This document shows positions 1 to 9,092 of a stretch of 64,000 bases of DNA, one piece after another. Both the position numbers and the translations under genes were made by a program. Positions within the stretch are counted from its first letter, which is position 1; every line of letters begins with the position of its first letter. A model generated the notes under the pieces. That model was not told the origin of the DNA, ran no database searches, and was given only the letters and a program-made list of their open reading frames with translations. Source of the stretch: an uncultured Propionibacteriaceae bacterium (GTDB lineage Bacteria > Actinomycetota > Actinomycetes > Propionibacteriales > Propionibacteriaceae). The stretch lies in the NCBI GenBank assembly GCA_937926975.1, contig CALBCJ010000003.1, positions 1 through 64,000 on the forward strand. The letters run 5' to 3'.

Positions 1-178
1 GGGTGCACGGCGTCGGACTACTCGACCCGTCCGGCCTCGCACACCTGTACGTCGGAGACCTCGTCGACTCAGGCACAGGCAGAGACGACGGGGCAGCAGC
101 CGGGCTGCCCGAGCAGCCCGCCAGCAGGGCAGCGCCCAGCACAGCGCTAGCGAGACGACGACGGAACCGGATCATCAT
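1..178 (-). CDS. Lipoprotein, C-terminus cut by window edge
   Basis: Reading leftward from an ATG at 178 preceded by an AGGAGG ribosome site (about 183-188), the frame opens with positively charged residues (MMIRFRRR), a hydrophobic stretch, and a lipobox LLAGC with the acylated cysteine at residue 22. A Ser/Pro/Ala-rich linker follows. This is a typical actinobacterial type II signal peptide, so the product should be anchored on the outer face of the membrane. Only 59 codons lie in the window, so the functional domain is not visible and no function is proposed. Confidence 0.7.
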   Translation of the reverse strand, partial: MMIRFRRRLASAVLGAALLAGCSGSPAAAPSSLPVPESTRSPTYRCARPDGSSSPTPCT

Positions 179-372
179 CGAGCCTCCTGAAGGTGAGTAA
201 CCACAGTCTGCTCGTTCCTGACACAGACCGCAACCCCCTCCGGGGATCTGTGGAGAAAATGACAGGAAGCAGCCACCGGGCCCGGCTGGGGCTCGAGGTC
301 GAGCTGGGGCGCCCGTACGGTCGGGACGGCCCCTCACAAGGTGGTGGCGGTGGTGCTGGCCGGACACGTCAA

Positions 373-404
373 ACCCGGCGCCGAGGTGCTCCTCGACGCC
401 GGGT
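373..404 (-). terminator. Hairpin between lipoprotein and phosphoesterase genes
   Basis: ACCCGGCG and CGCCGGGT form an 8-bp stem that continues, after one mismatch, with CGAG/CTCG around a 6-nt loop. It lies 75 nt beyond the stop of the minus-strand phosphoesterase gene and is followed on that strand by TTT only. It is a plausible terminator lacking a long U-tract. The rest of 179-478 holds no gene that I can support. Confidence 0.45.
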
Positions 405-478
405 GACTGCGCTGTTCTCTCGACTGGTGCCCGGTCAGCCGTGCCCGCTCTTGGGGCCCGGGACCCAGGCCCTGAACC

Positions 479-1960
479 TCACCTGACCAGGGACAGCGTC
501 ACCTGGGTGGAGTCGGACTCGGTCGTTCCCCGGTTCGGGGTGACGAGCTTGGTGGTGACCGACCCGGTGGCGGTGTTGACCTCCAGGGTCCGCACCGGGT
601 TGTCGCTGGAGTGCAGGCTGGTGAGGTAGCTCACGACCGTGTTGCCGTTTGCCCCCTTGTCGAGCCGGGTGCCCCAGGAGCCGGTGTGACCGGAGAACAC
701 CATCTTGATGTTGGGGTGGACCTTGATCAGGTTGTCGAAGAGGTACTGCGGGGAGGTCGCCCCGTACTCAGCGCTCTGGCCGATCTCCAGCGAGCCGTTC
801 AGGTAGGAGTGGGTGACCACGATCACGTTCCGCTTCGGGTTGGACTCGACGACCTGGTTGGCCCAGGCCACCGCCTCGGCGCGGGGGTAGAGCTCCAGGG
901 TCAGCACCAGCCAGTCCACGCCTCCGGCGGAGAAGGTCTGGTACATGTTGTCGCTCTTGCCCGACTCGAAGGTGCCGCCGACCCCAGTGAAGCGGCTGGC
1001 AGGGAAGGTGGCGTTCCACTCCTGAGTCTGGCGGACCAGGATGCGGCTGTCGCACTGGTCGGCGCCGAGCTTCTTCGGGCAGTCAGGGTGGTCCTGGTAC
1101 GCCGCTCCACCCGGCCCGGGGTTCTTCGGGTCGCCGTTGTAGCCGACCGCTCTCGTGTCATGGTTGCCGATCGCCGCCTGGTACGGGATCTTGGCCTGAT
1201 CGAGAATGCCGAACGCGGCGTCGGCGACCGCGTACTGGGAAGGCTCCAGCCAGCCCCAGTTGGTGACATCACCGGAGTGCAGCACGTAGCGCAGGTCGAG
1301 CTCCTCCCGGTTGCTGACCAGCCACTGCATCCGGTCCCGAGCGCGGGTGTCAGAGGGGTGGTGGACCTCGTTCTGGGTGTCCGGGAGCGCCGCCAGCCCG
1401 AAGACGGTGTCGGTCGGTGACGGTGCCGACGTGACCGGAGCCCCGTAGAAGGCCACGTCCTCCTTGGCCCAGCCGGCACTGGCCAGGTCGTCCTGCTGCT
1501 GCTGGGAGACGGCGTAGTGGTGGTGGTTCTCCTTGGTGAACCGGATCACCGGGACGGCGCAGCCGCTGGAGCCGGGCAGGGCGTAGAAGTTGACCCCGGC
1601 GTCGCTGTAGCCGAGCTTGGCGACGGCTGCGTCCTTGTCAGCCCCGGCCTGAAGCCAGATGAAGTCGCCGGTGGCCGCGTGGTACAGCCGGTGCACCGGG
1701 ACCAGGCCCGGCCCGGCAGCCGTGCTGGCCGCAAACGGCGTGCCGTGGTCGGTGGTGAAGCCGTACGTGTTGACGGCCTTGTCGGCCTCCTGGCGCCAGG
1801 GAGTGAGCAGTGTGGCCTGCTGAGTGGGGCTGCTGCGCTGGTAGACCGGGCTCGTCAGCGCTTCGCAGGCGTTGGCGCCCCAGGAGCGCCAGGCCCCGAC
1901 GACGACGGCTGATGCCGCGACGAGGGCGACGGCTAGGACGGCTGTGAAAGTTCTCCTCAT
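479..1960 (-). CDS. Secreted calcineurin-like metallophosphoesterase with DUF5648-like N-terminal domain
   Basis: 493 residues. Residues 1-25 form a signal peptide or anchor. Residues about 65-172 carry two copies of a YxxxTGDxxW...GY...FYAL pattern like the DUF5648/PF18885 repeat, found on secreted hydrolases and probably for binding. Residues 186-430 carry the calcineurin-fold metal ligands: PDTQ (193-196), GDVTNW (230-235), GNHD (265-268), THSY (383-386) and GHTG (424-427). The substrate is not evident; extracellular phosphodiesters or phosphomonoesters are likely. ATG at 1960 follows GGAGG, and a TATAGT -10 lies at 2004-1999. It is monocistronic and divergent from treYZ. Confidence 0.85.
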   Translation of the reverse strand: MRRTFTAVLAVALVAASAVVVGAWRSWGANACEALTSPVYQRSSPTQQATLLTPWRQEADKAVNTYGFTTDHGTPFAASTAAGPGLVPVHRLYHAATGDFIWLQAGADKDAAVAKLGYSDAGVNFYALPGSSGCAVPVIRFTKENHHHYAVSQQQQDDLASAGWAKEDVAFYGAPVTSAPSPTDTVFGLAALPDTQNEVHHPSDTRARDRMQWLVSNREELDLRYVLHSGDVTNWGWLEPSQYAVADAAFGILDQAKIPYQAAIGNHDTRAVGYNGDPKNPGPGGAAYQDHPDCPKKLGADQCDSRILVRQTQEWNATFPASRFTGVGGTFESGKSDNMYQTFSAGGVDWLVLTLELYPRAEAVAWANQVVESNPKRNVIVVTHSYLNGSLEIGQSAEYGATSPQYLFDNLIKVHPNIKMVFSGHTGSWGTRLDKGANGNTVVSYLTSLHSSDNPVRTLEVNTATGSVTTKLVTPNRGTTESDSTQVTLSLVR

Positions 1961-2210
1961 GAGACCTCCGGGGGTGTGTACAAAGCGAGTTTCCGACCAC
2001 TATACCTGAGAGGGGCCGAAGAAATCTCAGGAACTCAGCGCGTGACCGGCAGGCCCGGGCCTGGTGGTTCGGCTCGCTTCCGGCGGCTCCGGCACGCCGG
2101 TGCCGAGCGGTGACACCGCATCTCTTCTGCGCCCGGTCGCGGGCTGGCGCCCGGCAGAGGGGCTGGGCCTGGCAGAGTGTGGGGCAGCCACCAACTCTCA
2201 GGAGGTCGCG

Positions 2211-5200
2211 ATGCGAGCGCCAGCCAGCACCTACCGGCTGCAGATCACCGAGGACTTCGACCTGCTGGAAGCCGCAAAGACGCTGCGCTACCTGCAGGCC
2301 CTCGGCGTCGACTGGGTCTACCTGTCACCGGTGCTGGGCGCCGGGACCGGCTCTGAGCACGGGTACGACGTGACCAGCCACGCCGCCGTTGACCCTTCCC
2401 GGGGCCGGGGAGCCGGGCTGGCGGCCCTGTCGACCGAGGCGAAGCGGCTCGGGATGGGAGTCCTGGTCGACATCGTCCCGAACCACGTCGGGGTGGCCCG
2501 ACCCTGGGAGAACGAGTGGTGGTGGCACGTGCTGACCCACGGCCAGGACTCCCAGTACGCCTCGGCCTTCGACATCGACTGGGACTTCGGTGGCGGCAAG
2601 GTCCGGATCCCGGTCGTCGCTGACGAGGACCTCAGCCCCGACGGCAGCATCTCGAACCTGCGGCTGCTCGGCGGCGAGCTGCACTACCACGACCAGCGCT
2701 TCCCGCTGGCCCCCGGCACCGCTGACGGGCCGGTGCTCGACCCGAACGCCGTGCTGTCGCGGCAGAGCTACGCCCTGACCAGCTGGCGCGAGGCCGACCG
2801 CGGCCTCAACTACCGCCGCTTCTTCGCCGTCAACACCCTGGTCGCGATCCGGGTCGAGGACCCGCAGTGGTTCGAGGCCTCCCACGAGGAGATCCGGCGC
2901 TGGTTCGACGAGGGCCTCGTCGACGGGCTGCGGATCGACCACCCGGACGGGCTGCGGGACCCGGCCGGCTACCTGGAGCGGCTCAGTGAGCTGACCGCGG
3001 GCGCGTACGTGGTGATCGAGAAGATCCTCGAACCAGGTGAGGAGCTGCCACCTCGCTGGGCGACCGCCGGAACCACCGGGTACGACACGATGGCCCTGGT
3101 GGACCGGGTGCTCACCGACCCGGCCGGCGAGGCCGGGCTGACCGCGCTGGAGGACGAGCTGCGCGGCGCCCCGGTCGACTGGGACCAGCTCACCCACGAC
3201 ACCAAGCGGGCCGTGGCCGACGAGATCCTCGGCTCTGAGACCGCCCGGATCGCCCGCGAGGCGCTGCTGGTGCTCGGCGAGGAGGCCGACACCCCCGAGC
3301 TGGTCGACGCCGTGGCCGAGGTCCTCGCCTGCTTCCCGGTCTACCGCTCGTACCTGCCCGACGGCCGCGACCACCTGGTGACCGCGCTGAAGGCCGCGGT
3401 CCGGCACCGGCCCGACCTGGCGGGCACCATCGAGGCGCTGACCCCGGTCCTCACCGACGGCGCCACCGCCGCCGCGGCCCGCTTCCAGCAGACCTCCGGG
3501 ATGGTGATGGCCAAGGGCGTCGAGGACTGCGCCTTCTACCGCTGGTCCCGGCTCACCTCCCTGAACGAGGTCGGCGCCGACCCGAGCCGGTTCTCGGTCT
3601 CGGTGGCCGACTTCCACGAGGCGATGCGGCGCCGCCAGGACCAGTGGCCGACGGCCCTGTCGGCCAGCTCCACCCACGACACCAAGCGCGGCGAGGACGT
3701 CCGGGCCCGGATCGCGGTCCTGGCTGAGCTGCCCGAGCTCTGGTCTCAGGCCCTGCACCGGCTCCTCGAGCTCGTCCCGGTCCCCGACCCGGGCTGCGCG
3801 AACCTGTTCTGGCAAGCGGTGATCGGCAGCTGGCCGGCCTCGCGGGAGCGCCTGTCGGCGTACCTGGAGAAGGCCATGCGGGAGGCCGGGGAGCACACCT
3901 CCTGGACCGAGGTGAACGTCGAGTACGAGCAGGCGATGCAGGCCTGCGTCGACGCCGCCTTCGACAGTCCCGAGGTCCGCGAGGTGCTCGACGAGGTACT
4001 GGCCGCCGTGGTCGACCCGGGCTGGAGCAACGCCCTGGCCTCGAAGCTGATCACCCTCACCATGCCCGGAGTGCCCGACATCTACCAGGGCAGCGAGCTG
4101 TGGGAGATGAGCCTGGTCGACCCGGACAACCGGCGCCCGGTGGACTTCGCCCACCGCGAGGAGCTGCTGGCGACCGCGGCCGACGCCGTCCTGGTCGGCG
4201 GGATCGACGACCCCGGCCACGTCAAGCAGCGACTCGTACGGGAGGCGCTGACCCTGCGCCGCGACCAGCCCCAGGCCTTCTCCGGGTACGAGCCGGTGGC
4301 GGTCAGCGGCCCGGCCGCCGAGCACCTGCTCGCGTACGACCGGGGCGGGGTAGTGGTGCTGGCGACCCGGCTCCCGGTCGGGCTGGCCGCCCGGGGCGGC
4401 TGGGGCGACACCACCGTCGAGCTGCCGCTGGGGCGCTACCGCAACGTCGCCGACGGCCGGGTGGTGGAGGCCACCGGGGAACCGGTCCAGGTCGCGAAGG
4501 TGCTGGGGCAGGCGCCGGTGGCGATGCTGGTCGGGCTGCCGGAGTTCATGCGCTCACGGACCCCGTTCGACGTCTGGGCGCCGGAGCGGGAGTCGGTCAC
4601 CTTGCACCTGCGCCCCGCCGGGGAGGTGGAGACCGAGCTGCGCCAGGTGCCGATGCGTCGCCGCCCAGGCGGCTGGTGGGCCCCGGCGGAGGAGCCGGAG
4701 CGGGTCGACCTGGACTACGGCTACACCGTCGACAACGACCCGACGCTGCTGCCCGACCCGCGCTCGCGGCGCCAGCCGTACGGGGTGCACGGGATCTCCC
4801 GCACCCACTACCCCGACCGGTACACCTGGGGCGACGGCGGCTGGGTCGGCAAGCCCCTGTCGGGCTCGGTCCTGTACGAGCTGCACGTCGGCACCTTCAC
4901 CCCGGAGGGGACCCTGGACGCGGCCGCGGCCAAGCTCGGGCACCTGCAGTCAATCGGGGTCGACTTCGTCGAGCTGATGCCGGTCAACGCCATGAACGGG
5001 GTCCACAACTGGGGCTACGACGGGGTGCTCTGGTACGCGGTCCACGAGCCGTACGGAGGCCCGGAGGCGTACCAGCGCTTCGTCGACGCCTGCCACGCGG
5101 TCGGGATCGGCGTGATCCAGGACGTCGTGTACAACCACTTCGGCGCCTCCGGCAACTACCTGCCGCGCTTCGGCCCGTACCTGGCGGAGGCTGAGACCAC

Positions 5201-6329
5201 CTGGGGCCAGGTGGTGAACCTCGACGGCAGGCTGAGCGCCGAGACCCGCCGGTACGTGATCGACAACGCCCTGATGTGGTTCCAGGAGATGCACGTCGAC
5301 GGGCTGCGGCTGGACGCGGTCCACGCCCTGGTCGACGAGTCAGAGCGCCACCTGCTGGAGGAGCTGTCGGCCGAGGTCGCCGAGCTGGCCGCCCACCAGA
5401 AGCGGCCGCTGGTGCTGATCGCCGAGTCCGACCAGAACGACGCCCGGCTGGTGCTGCCCCGCGAGGCGGGCGGGATGGGGATCGACGCCCAGTGGAGCGA
5501 CGACTTCCACCACGCTCTGCATGTGGCCCTGACCGGGGAGACCGGCGGCTACTACGCCGACTTCGCCCCGCTCAGCTCGCTGGCGAAGGTCTTCACCAAG
5601 GGCTTCTTCCACGACGGCACCTGGTCGTCGTTCCGGGGCCGGGACCACGGCGTGCCGATTGACCCGGAGCGGTTCCCAGGCTGGCGGTTCGTGGTCAGCA
5701 ACCAGAACCACGACCAGGTCGGCAACCGGGCCCAGGGCGACCGGCTGGCCGCCTCTCTAGACACCGACCAGCTGGCCCTGGCCGCGATGCTCACCCTGAC
5801 CAGCCCGTTCACCCCGATGCTGTTCATGGGCGAGGAGTGGGGCGCGAGCACCCCGTTCCAGTTCTTCACCTCCCACCCGGAGCCGGACCTGGCGCAGGCC
5901 GTGAGCGAGGGCCGGGTCCGCGAGTTCGAGCGGATGGACTGGGGCGACAACGAGGTGCCGGACCCGCAGGACCTGGCCACGTACGAGCGGTCACGGCTGA
6001 GCTGGGACGAGATCGCCCAGGGTGAGCACGGCCGGGTGCTGGGAATGTACCGGAGCCTGGCCCAGCTGCGCCGCGAGATCCCCGAGCTGAGCTCACCGCA
6101 CCTCAGGCACGTCCGGGCGGAGTGCGACGAGACCGCCCGCTGGCTGGTGGTGCACCGCGGTGACATCGTGGTGGTGGCGAACTTCAGCGACCAGCCGGTG
6201 ACCGTCCCGATGGGCCACATCCCGTACCGGGTCGCCTGGCAGACCCCCGGGTACGGGGTCTGGCTGGACTGGGAGTCGGTCAAGCTCCAGCCGCACTGCG
6301 GAGCGGTCCTGGTCCCCGAGGGCCGCTGA
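2211..6329 (+). CDS. treYZ: Fused maltooligosyl trehalose synthase / trehalohydrolase (TreY-TreZ)
   Basis: 1372 residues from the ATG at 2211, which has AGGAGG 6 nt upstream; the frame is open to 2064 but without a ribosome site. Residues 1 to about 780 are TreY (GH13): GVDWVYLSPV, HGYDVTSH, VDIVPNHVG, GLRIDHPDGL, IEKILEPGE and STHDTKRGEDVRARI. Residues about 783-1372 are TreZ (GH13): HVGTFTPEGT, NWGYDGVLW, DGLRLDAVHAL (nucleophile Asp), IAESDQND (acid Glu) and NQNHDQVGNRA. TreY isomerises the reducing end of a maltodextrin to trehalose and TreZ releases it, so one polypeptide holds both consecutive steps. Both halves have the full length of the separate enzymes. No TreX lies next to it. Confidence 0.95.
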   Translation: MRAPASTYRLQITEDFDLLEAAKTLRYLQALGVDWVYLSPVLGAGTGSEHGYDVTSHAAVDPSRGRGAGLAALSTEAKRLGMGVLVDIVPNHVGVARPWENEWWWHVLTHGQDSQYASAFDIDWDFGGGKVRIPVVADEDLSPDGSISNLRLLGGELHYHDQRFPLAPGTADGPVLDPNAVLSRQSYALTSWREADRGLNYRRFFAVNTLVAIRVEDPQWFEASHEEIRRWFDEGLVDGLRIDHPDGLRDPAGYLERLSELTAGAYVVIEKILEPGEELPPRWATAGTTGYDTMALVDRVLTDPAGEAGLTALEDELRGAPVDWDQLTHDTKRAVADEILGSETARIAREALLVLGEEADTPELVDAVAEVLACFPVYRSYLPDGRDHLVTALKAAVRHRPDLAGTIEALTPVLTDGATAAAARFQQTSGMVMAKGVEDCAFYRWSRLTSLNEVGADPSRFSVSVADFHEAMRRRQDQWPTALSASSTHDTKRGEDVRARIAVLAELPELWSQALHRLLELVPVPDPGCANLFWQAVIGSWPASRERLSAYLEKAMREAGEHTSWTEVNVEYEQAMQACVDAAFDSPEVREVLDEVLAAVVDPGWSNALASKLITLTMPGVPDIYQGSELWEMSLVDPDNRRPVDFAHREELLATAADAVLVGGIDDPGHVKQRLVREALTLRRDQPQAFSGYEPVAVSGPAAEHLLAYDRGGVVVLATRLPVGLAARGGWGDTTVELPLGRYRNVADGRVVEATGEPVQVAKVLGQAPVAMLVGLPEFMRSRTPFDVWAPERESVTLHLRPAGEVETELRQVPMRRRPGGWWAPAEEPERVDLDYGYTVDNDPTLLPDPRSRRQPYGVHGISRTHYPDRYTWGDGGWVGKPLSGSVLYELHVGTFTPEGTLDAAAAKLGHLQSIGVDFVELMPVNAMNGVHNWGYDGVLWYAVHEPYGGPEAYQRFVDACHAVGIGVIQDVVYNHFGASGNYLPRFGPYLAEAETTWGQVVNLDGRLSAETRRYVIDNALMWFQEMHVDGLRLDAVHALVDESERHLLEELSAEVAELAAHQKRPLVLIAESDQNDARLVLPREAGGMGIDAQWSDDFHHALHVALTGETGGYYADFAPLSSLAKVFTKGFFHDGTWSSFRGRDHGVPIDPERFPGWRFVVSNQNHDQVGNRAQGDRLAASLDTDQLALAAMLTLTSPFTPMLFMGEEWGASTPFQFFTSHPEPDLAQAVSEGRVREFERMDWGDNEVPDPQDLATYERSRLSWDEIAQGEHGRVLGMYRSLAQLRREIPELSSPHLRHVRAECDETARWLVVHRGDIVVVANFSDQPVTVPMGHIPYRVAWQTPGYGVWLDWESVKLQPHCGAVLVPEGR

Positions 6330-6488
6330 CCCGTGGTCTGCCGGCCCGAAAGGCCCCTCACTCTCCTGCCACCCAGGGGCGGGGGAGTGCCTGGCGCCGG
6401 TCGCTGAGGAGACAGCGGCCTGCGGGTCTGGTCACGGAACCGCTGGGTCCGCGGCGTGCCTGTCGGATCAGCGTGGGGGTGACGGTTC

Positions 6489-6494
6489 TACGAT
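6489..6494 (+). promoter_or_regulatory. -10 hexamer TACGAT
   Basis: Six bases separate it from the ATG at 6501; no ribosome site is present, so a leaderless transcript is likely. Confidence 0.5.
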
Positions 6495-6500
6495 GCCCCC

Positions 6501-7211
6501 ATGCCGCAGACGCCGCCTCATGTGTACTGGCTGCGTCGAGCGCTCGTGCTGGTGCTGGCGGTGATGCTGGTCCTGGGGCTGGTCTGGCTGGTGAGCGCTC
6601 TGAGCAGTGACGACGTGACCACGGGCCAGGCGCCTGGCGCGGCCGTACCCAGCACCCCGGCAGCTGAGACGACCACTCCCGCCGTCGAGCCGACCGGCGA
6701 GGCCAGCCCCACCCCGGCGCCCAGCACGGCAGCGACGACCGCCAGGCCCAGCGCCCCGGCCGCGGGCAGCGCCACCGCCCCGGCCCCGAGCACCGCCCCG
6801 ACGTCCGGCACGCCCACCGGTCCCGTGCCCTGCGCCAAGAACCAGGTGGTGGTCGCGGTCAGCGGGCCGAAGCGGGTCAAGGTCGACACCCGGGCAGACC
6901 TGCTGGTGAGCGTCTCCAACTCCGGCCAGGTGCCGTGCTCCCTGACCTTGTCAGCCGCCACTTTCCGGCTGCAGATCACGTCTGGCAGCGACGAGATCTG
7001 GTCCACCCTGGACTGCCCCAGCTGGGGGCCGGAGGGGATCTTCACGGTCCAGCCCGGTGAGTCGGTGGAGTGGCGGATGTCCTGGGAGCGGCGCCGCTCC
7101 CAGCGAGGCTGCACGGTGGTCCCCGGTGACCTCGGCGCCGGCACGTACGTCGCGACCGCCCAGTACGCCGAAGGCCCCTCCGGGCGGCACGTGATGCTCC
7201 TGGTCCGGTAG
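6501..7211 (+). CDS. Membrane-anchored hypothetical protein with Ig-like extracellular domain
   Basis: 236 residues. A hydrophobic segment at residues 12-34 is followed by an Ala/Pro/Thr linker (about 40-108) that would span the wall. The C-terminal 125 residues contain four cysteines and a beta-rich pattern (DLLVSVSNSGQVPCSL, FTVQPGESVEWRMSW) resembling bacterial extracellular Ig/BsuPI-like modules. The family is not firmly identified. The protein is probably exported and attached through its N-terminal helix. The gene stands alone between treYZ and the convergent lysE. Confidence 0.7.
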   Translation: MPQTPPHVYWLRRALVLVLAVMLVLGLVWLVSALSSDDVTTGQAPGAAVPSTPAAETTTPAVEPTGEASPTPAPSTAATTARPSAPAAGSATAPAPSTAPTSGTPTGPVPCAKNQVVVAVSGPKRVKVDTRADLLVSVSNSGQVPCSLTLSAATFRLQITSGSDEIWSTLDCPSWGPEGIFTVQPGESVEWRMSWERRRSQRGCTVVPGDLGAGTYVATAQYAEGPSGRHVMLLVR

Positions 7212-7230
7212 CCCTGACGAGGTCGCTGCG

Positions 7231-7833
7231 TCAGGGCGCGTGGAGGACCAGCTGGACGGCGAAGAAAACCATGACAGCCCCGATGACCAGGTCAACCACC
7301 CGCCACACCGAGGGCCGCCCCAGCGGCTTGGACAGGGCCCGGGCACCGTACCCGACGGCGGCGAACCACAGCAGCGAGGCGAGCCCGGCCCCCGCTGCGA
7401 AGGCCCACTTCAGACTCCCGTGGCTAGCGGCGATGGAACCGAGCATGACGACGGTGTCGAGGTAGACGTGCGGGTTGAGCCAGGTGACCCCCAGCACGGT
7501 CTTGAGGACCGAGCCGCGGCTGACAGTGCCCGCCTCGGCATGGAGCGCCTCCGGGTGGCGGGCCGAGCGGAAGGAGCCCCAGGCGCACCACAGCAGGTAG
7601 GCCGCACCCACGTACGACAGCGCCCGCAGAGCGACCGGGTGAGCCGCCGCAACGGCCCCCATGCCGGCGGTGCCAGCGGCGATCAGGAGCAGGTCGCCCA
7701 CCGAGCAGACCGCCACCACAGTGCCGACGTGCTCGCGGCGCAGGCCCTGCCGCAGGACCAGGGCGTTCTGAACGCCGATCGCGATGATGAGGGACAGCCC
7801 GGTGAGCAGGCCGGTGAGTGCTGCGGAGATCAT
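7231..7833 (-). CDS. LysE-family amino acid exporter
   Basis: 200 residues from ATG 7833. The start MISAALTGLLTGLSLIIAIG, followed by QNALVLRQGLRREH, is the LysE/ArgO N-terminus, and GVTWLNPHVYLDT is the conserved loop before helix 4. Five to six hydrophobic segments cover the whole length, the usual size for the family (about 200). Members export L-lysine, L-arginine or related basic amino acids; which one is not visible here. No lysG-type regulator lies beside it. Its 3' end faces the preceding gene with a 19-nt gap. Confidence 0.85.
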   Translation of the reverse strand: MISAALTGLLTGLSLIIAIGVQNALVLRQGLRREHVGTVVAVCSVGDLLLIAAGTAGMGAVAAAHPVALRALSYVGAAYLLWCAWGSFRSARHPEALHAEAGTVSRGSVLKTVLGVTWLNPHVYLDTVVMLGSIAASHGSLKWAFAAGAGLASLLWFAAVGYGARALSKPLGRPSVWRVVDLVIGAVMVFFAVQLVLHAP

Positions 7834-7945
7834 GCGGCCCCCGGGCGAGGTCTGAGCCCTCGCCGTGGACGGCGGCTCTGGTCCAGCTCCAGGGCACGGA
7901 CCACTCCGAGAGGCCACGACCCGGCAGGAGCCCTGTGCATCCGGC

Positions 7946-8989
7946 TCAGCTGAGCTGGTACGCGGCCTCGGTGACCCGCAGCAGCCGGTCCCGGATCAGC
8001 CGGGCGCTGGCGTCACTGACCCCGGCCAGCTGCACCAGGTCAGAGTGGGACGCGGCCAGCACCCCCTGCAGGCCGCCGAACTGCTCCAGCAGGCGGGGTG
8101 CCAGGCCCTCGGGGAGCTGGCTGATCTGCTCCAGCTGACGGATGCCGCGCGGGCTGAGCCGAGAGTCCAGCGGGCCCAGCCCCAGGCAGGAGGCCACCTG
8201 TGCCAGGTCCAGCAGGTCGTCGTCACTGAGGCCGGCCAGGCTCGCCGGGTCTACTGCCGTCGGCGCCTGCTGCGGGTGGTAGTCGAGCTGCAGCTGACGC
8301 CCCAGGTCGCCGGTCTGCGAGGTCACCTCGTGCAGCTGCAGCTCCAGCAGCCGCCCCTCGGCGCCCAGCTGCACCACGTACCCGGCGACCTCGTCGGCCA
8401 GCCGCCGGACCAGCTCCAGCCGCTGCGTCACCACCGCCACCTCCCGTACGGTGACCTGGTCTGACACCTCGAGCGCCGAGAGGGCCTCGGTCACGTCCCG
8501 AAGCCGCTCGTGGTAGCGGGCCAGGGCACTCAGGGCCTGGTTGCCTCGGGCCACGAGGGCGTCGGGGCGCTCCACCACGTGCCGCTCGCCGTTGAGGTAC
8601 AGCGCGATCACCGACATCGACGCCGACACCGTCACCACCGCCACCCCGGTCTGCTGCGAGAGCCGGTCGGCGCAGGCGTGCCGGGTGCCGGTCTCGGTGG
8701 TGGCGATGCCCGGGTCGGGGGAGAAGTGGACCCCGGCCCGGACGATCCGGGACAGGTCCTCCGTGACCACAATGCCGCCGTCCATCTTGGCCAGCTCCCG
8801 CAGCGCGGTCGGCGCGAACGGGCTGTCCAGCGCAAAGCCCCCGGTGCAGACCGCCGCCACCGCCGGGGACGCCCCCAGCGCGATCACGGCCCCCGTCCGG
8901 CCGCTGACGATTCGGTCCAGGCCGTCGCGCAGCGGCGTTCCCGGAGCCATCAGGGCCTGGTAGTGGCGAAGGTGGGGGGTCGGGGTCAC
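7946..8989 (-). CDS. disA: DisA-type diadenylate cyclase with altered catalytic motifs
   Basis: 347 residues from GTG 8989 (GAGGA just upstream; TAGGAT -10 at 9029-9024). The N-terminal DAC domain has GRTGAVIALG and GERHVVE; the C-terminal half is the helical linker plus helix-hairpin-helix DNA-binding part (LLEQFGGLQGVLAAS, LVQLAGVSDASARLIRD). DisA makes c-di-AMP from two ATP while scanning DNA. The two nucleotide-binding motifs differ from the family: DGA reads MDGGIVV and RHR reads GTRHACADR. I confirmed both from the bases. Activity may therefore be altered. It follows radA by 103 nt, the usual actinobacterial pairing. Confidence 0.88.
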   Translation of the reverse strand: MTPTPHLRHYQALMAPGTPLRDGLDRIVSGRTGAVIALGASPAVAAVCTGGFALDSPFAPTALRELAKMDGGIVVTEDLSRIVRAGVHFSPDPGIATTETGTRHACADRLSQQTGVAVVTVSASMSVIALYLNGERHVVERPDALVARGNQALSALARYHERLRDVTEALSALEVSDQVTVREVAVVTQRLELVRRLADEVAGYVVQLGAEGRLLELQLHEVTSQTGDLGRQLQLDYHPQQAPTAVDPASLAGLSDDDLLDLAQVASCLGLGPLDSRLSPRGIRQLEQISQLPEGLAPRLLEQFGGLQGVLAASHSDLVQLAGVSDASARLIRDRLLRVTEAAYQLS

Positions 8990-9092
8990 ATCGTCCTCAC
9001 TTGACTGGCTGGGTCGGACCCGTATCCTACGCGCCGCCCAGCAGAGCCTGGGTGAGACCAGGCCCGGGCGCCCGGGCCGCTCGCGACCGGCC

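Noticed and set aside
2064..2210. Earlier start for TreY-TreZ
   Set aside because: The frame is open but lacks a ribosome site, and TreY homologues begin at the ATG at 2211, which has AGGAGG.
2325..4325. A 666-codon open frame on the strand opposite treYZ
   Set aside because: It mirrors the codon bias of treYZ, has no family features and no start signals. Similar long antisense frames opposite 11.3-13.1, 30.1-33.9 and 52.5-54.1 kb were rejected for the same reason.
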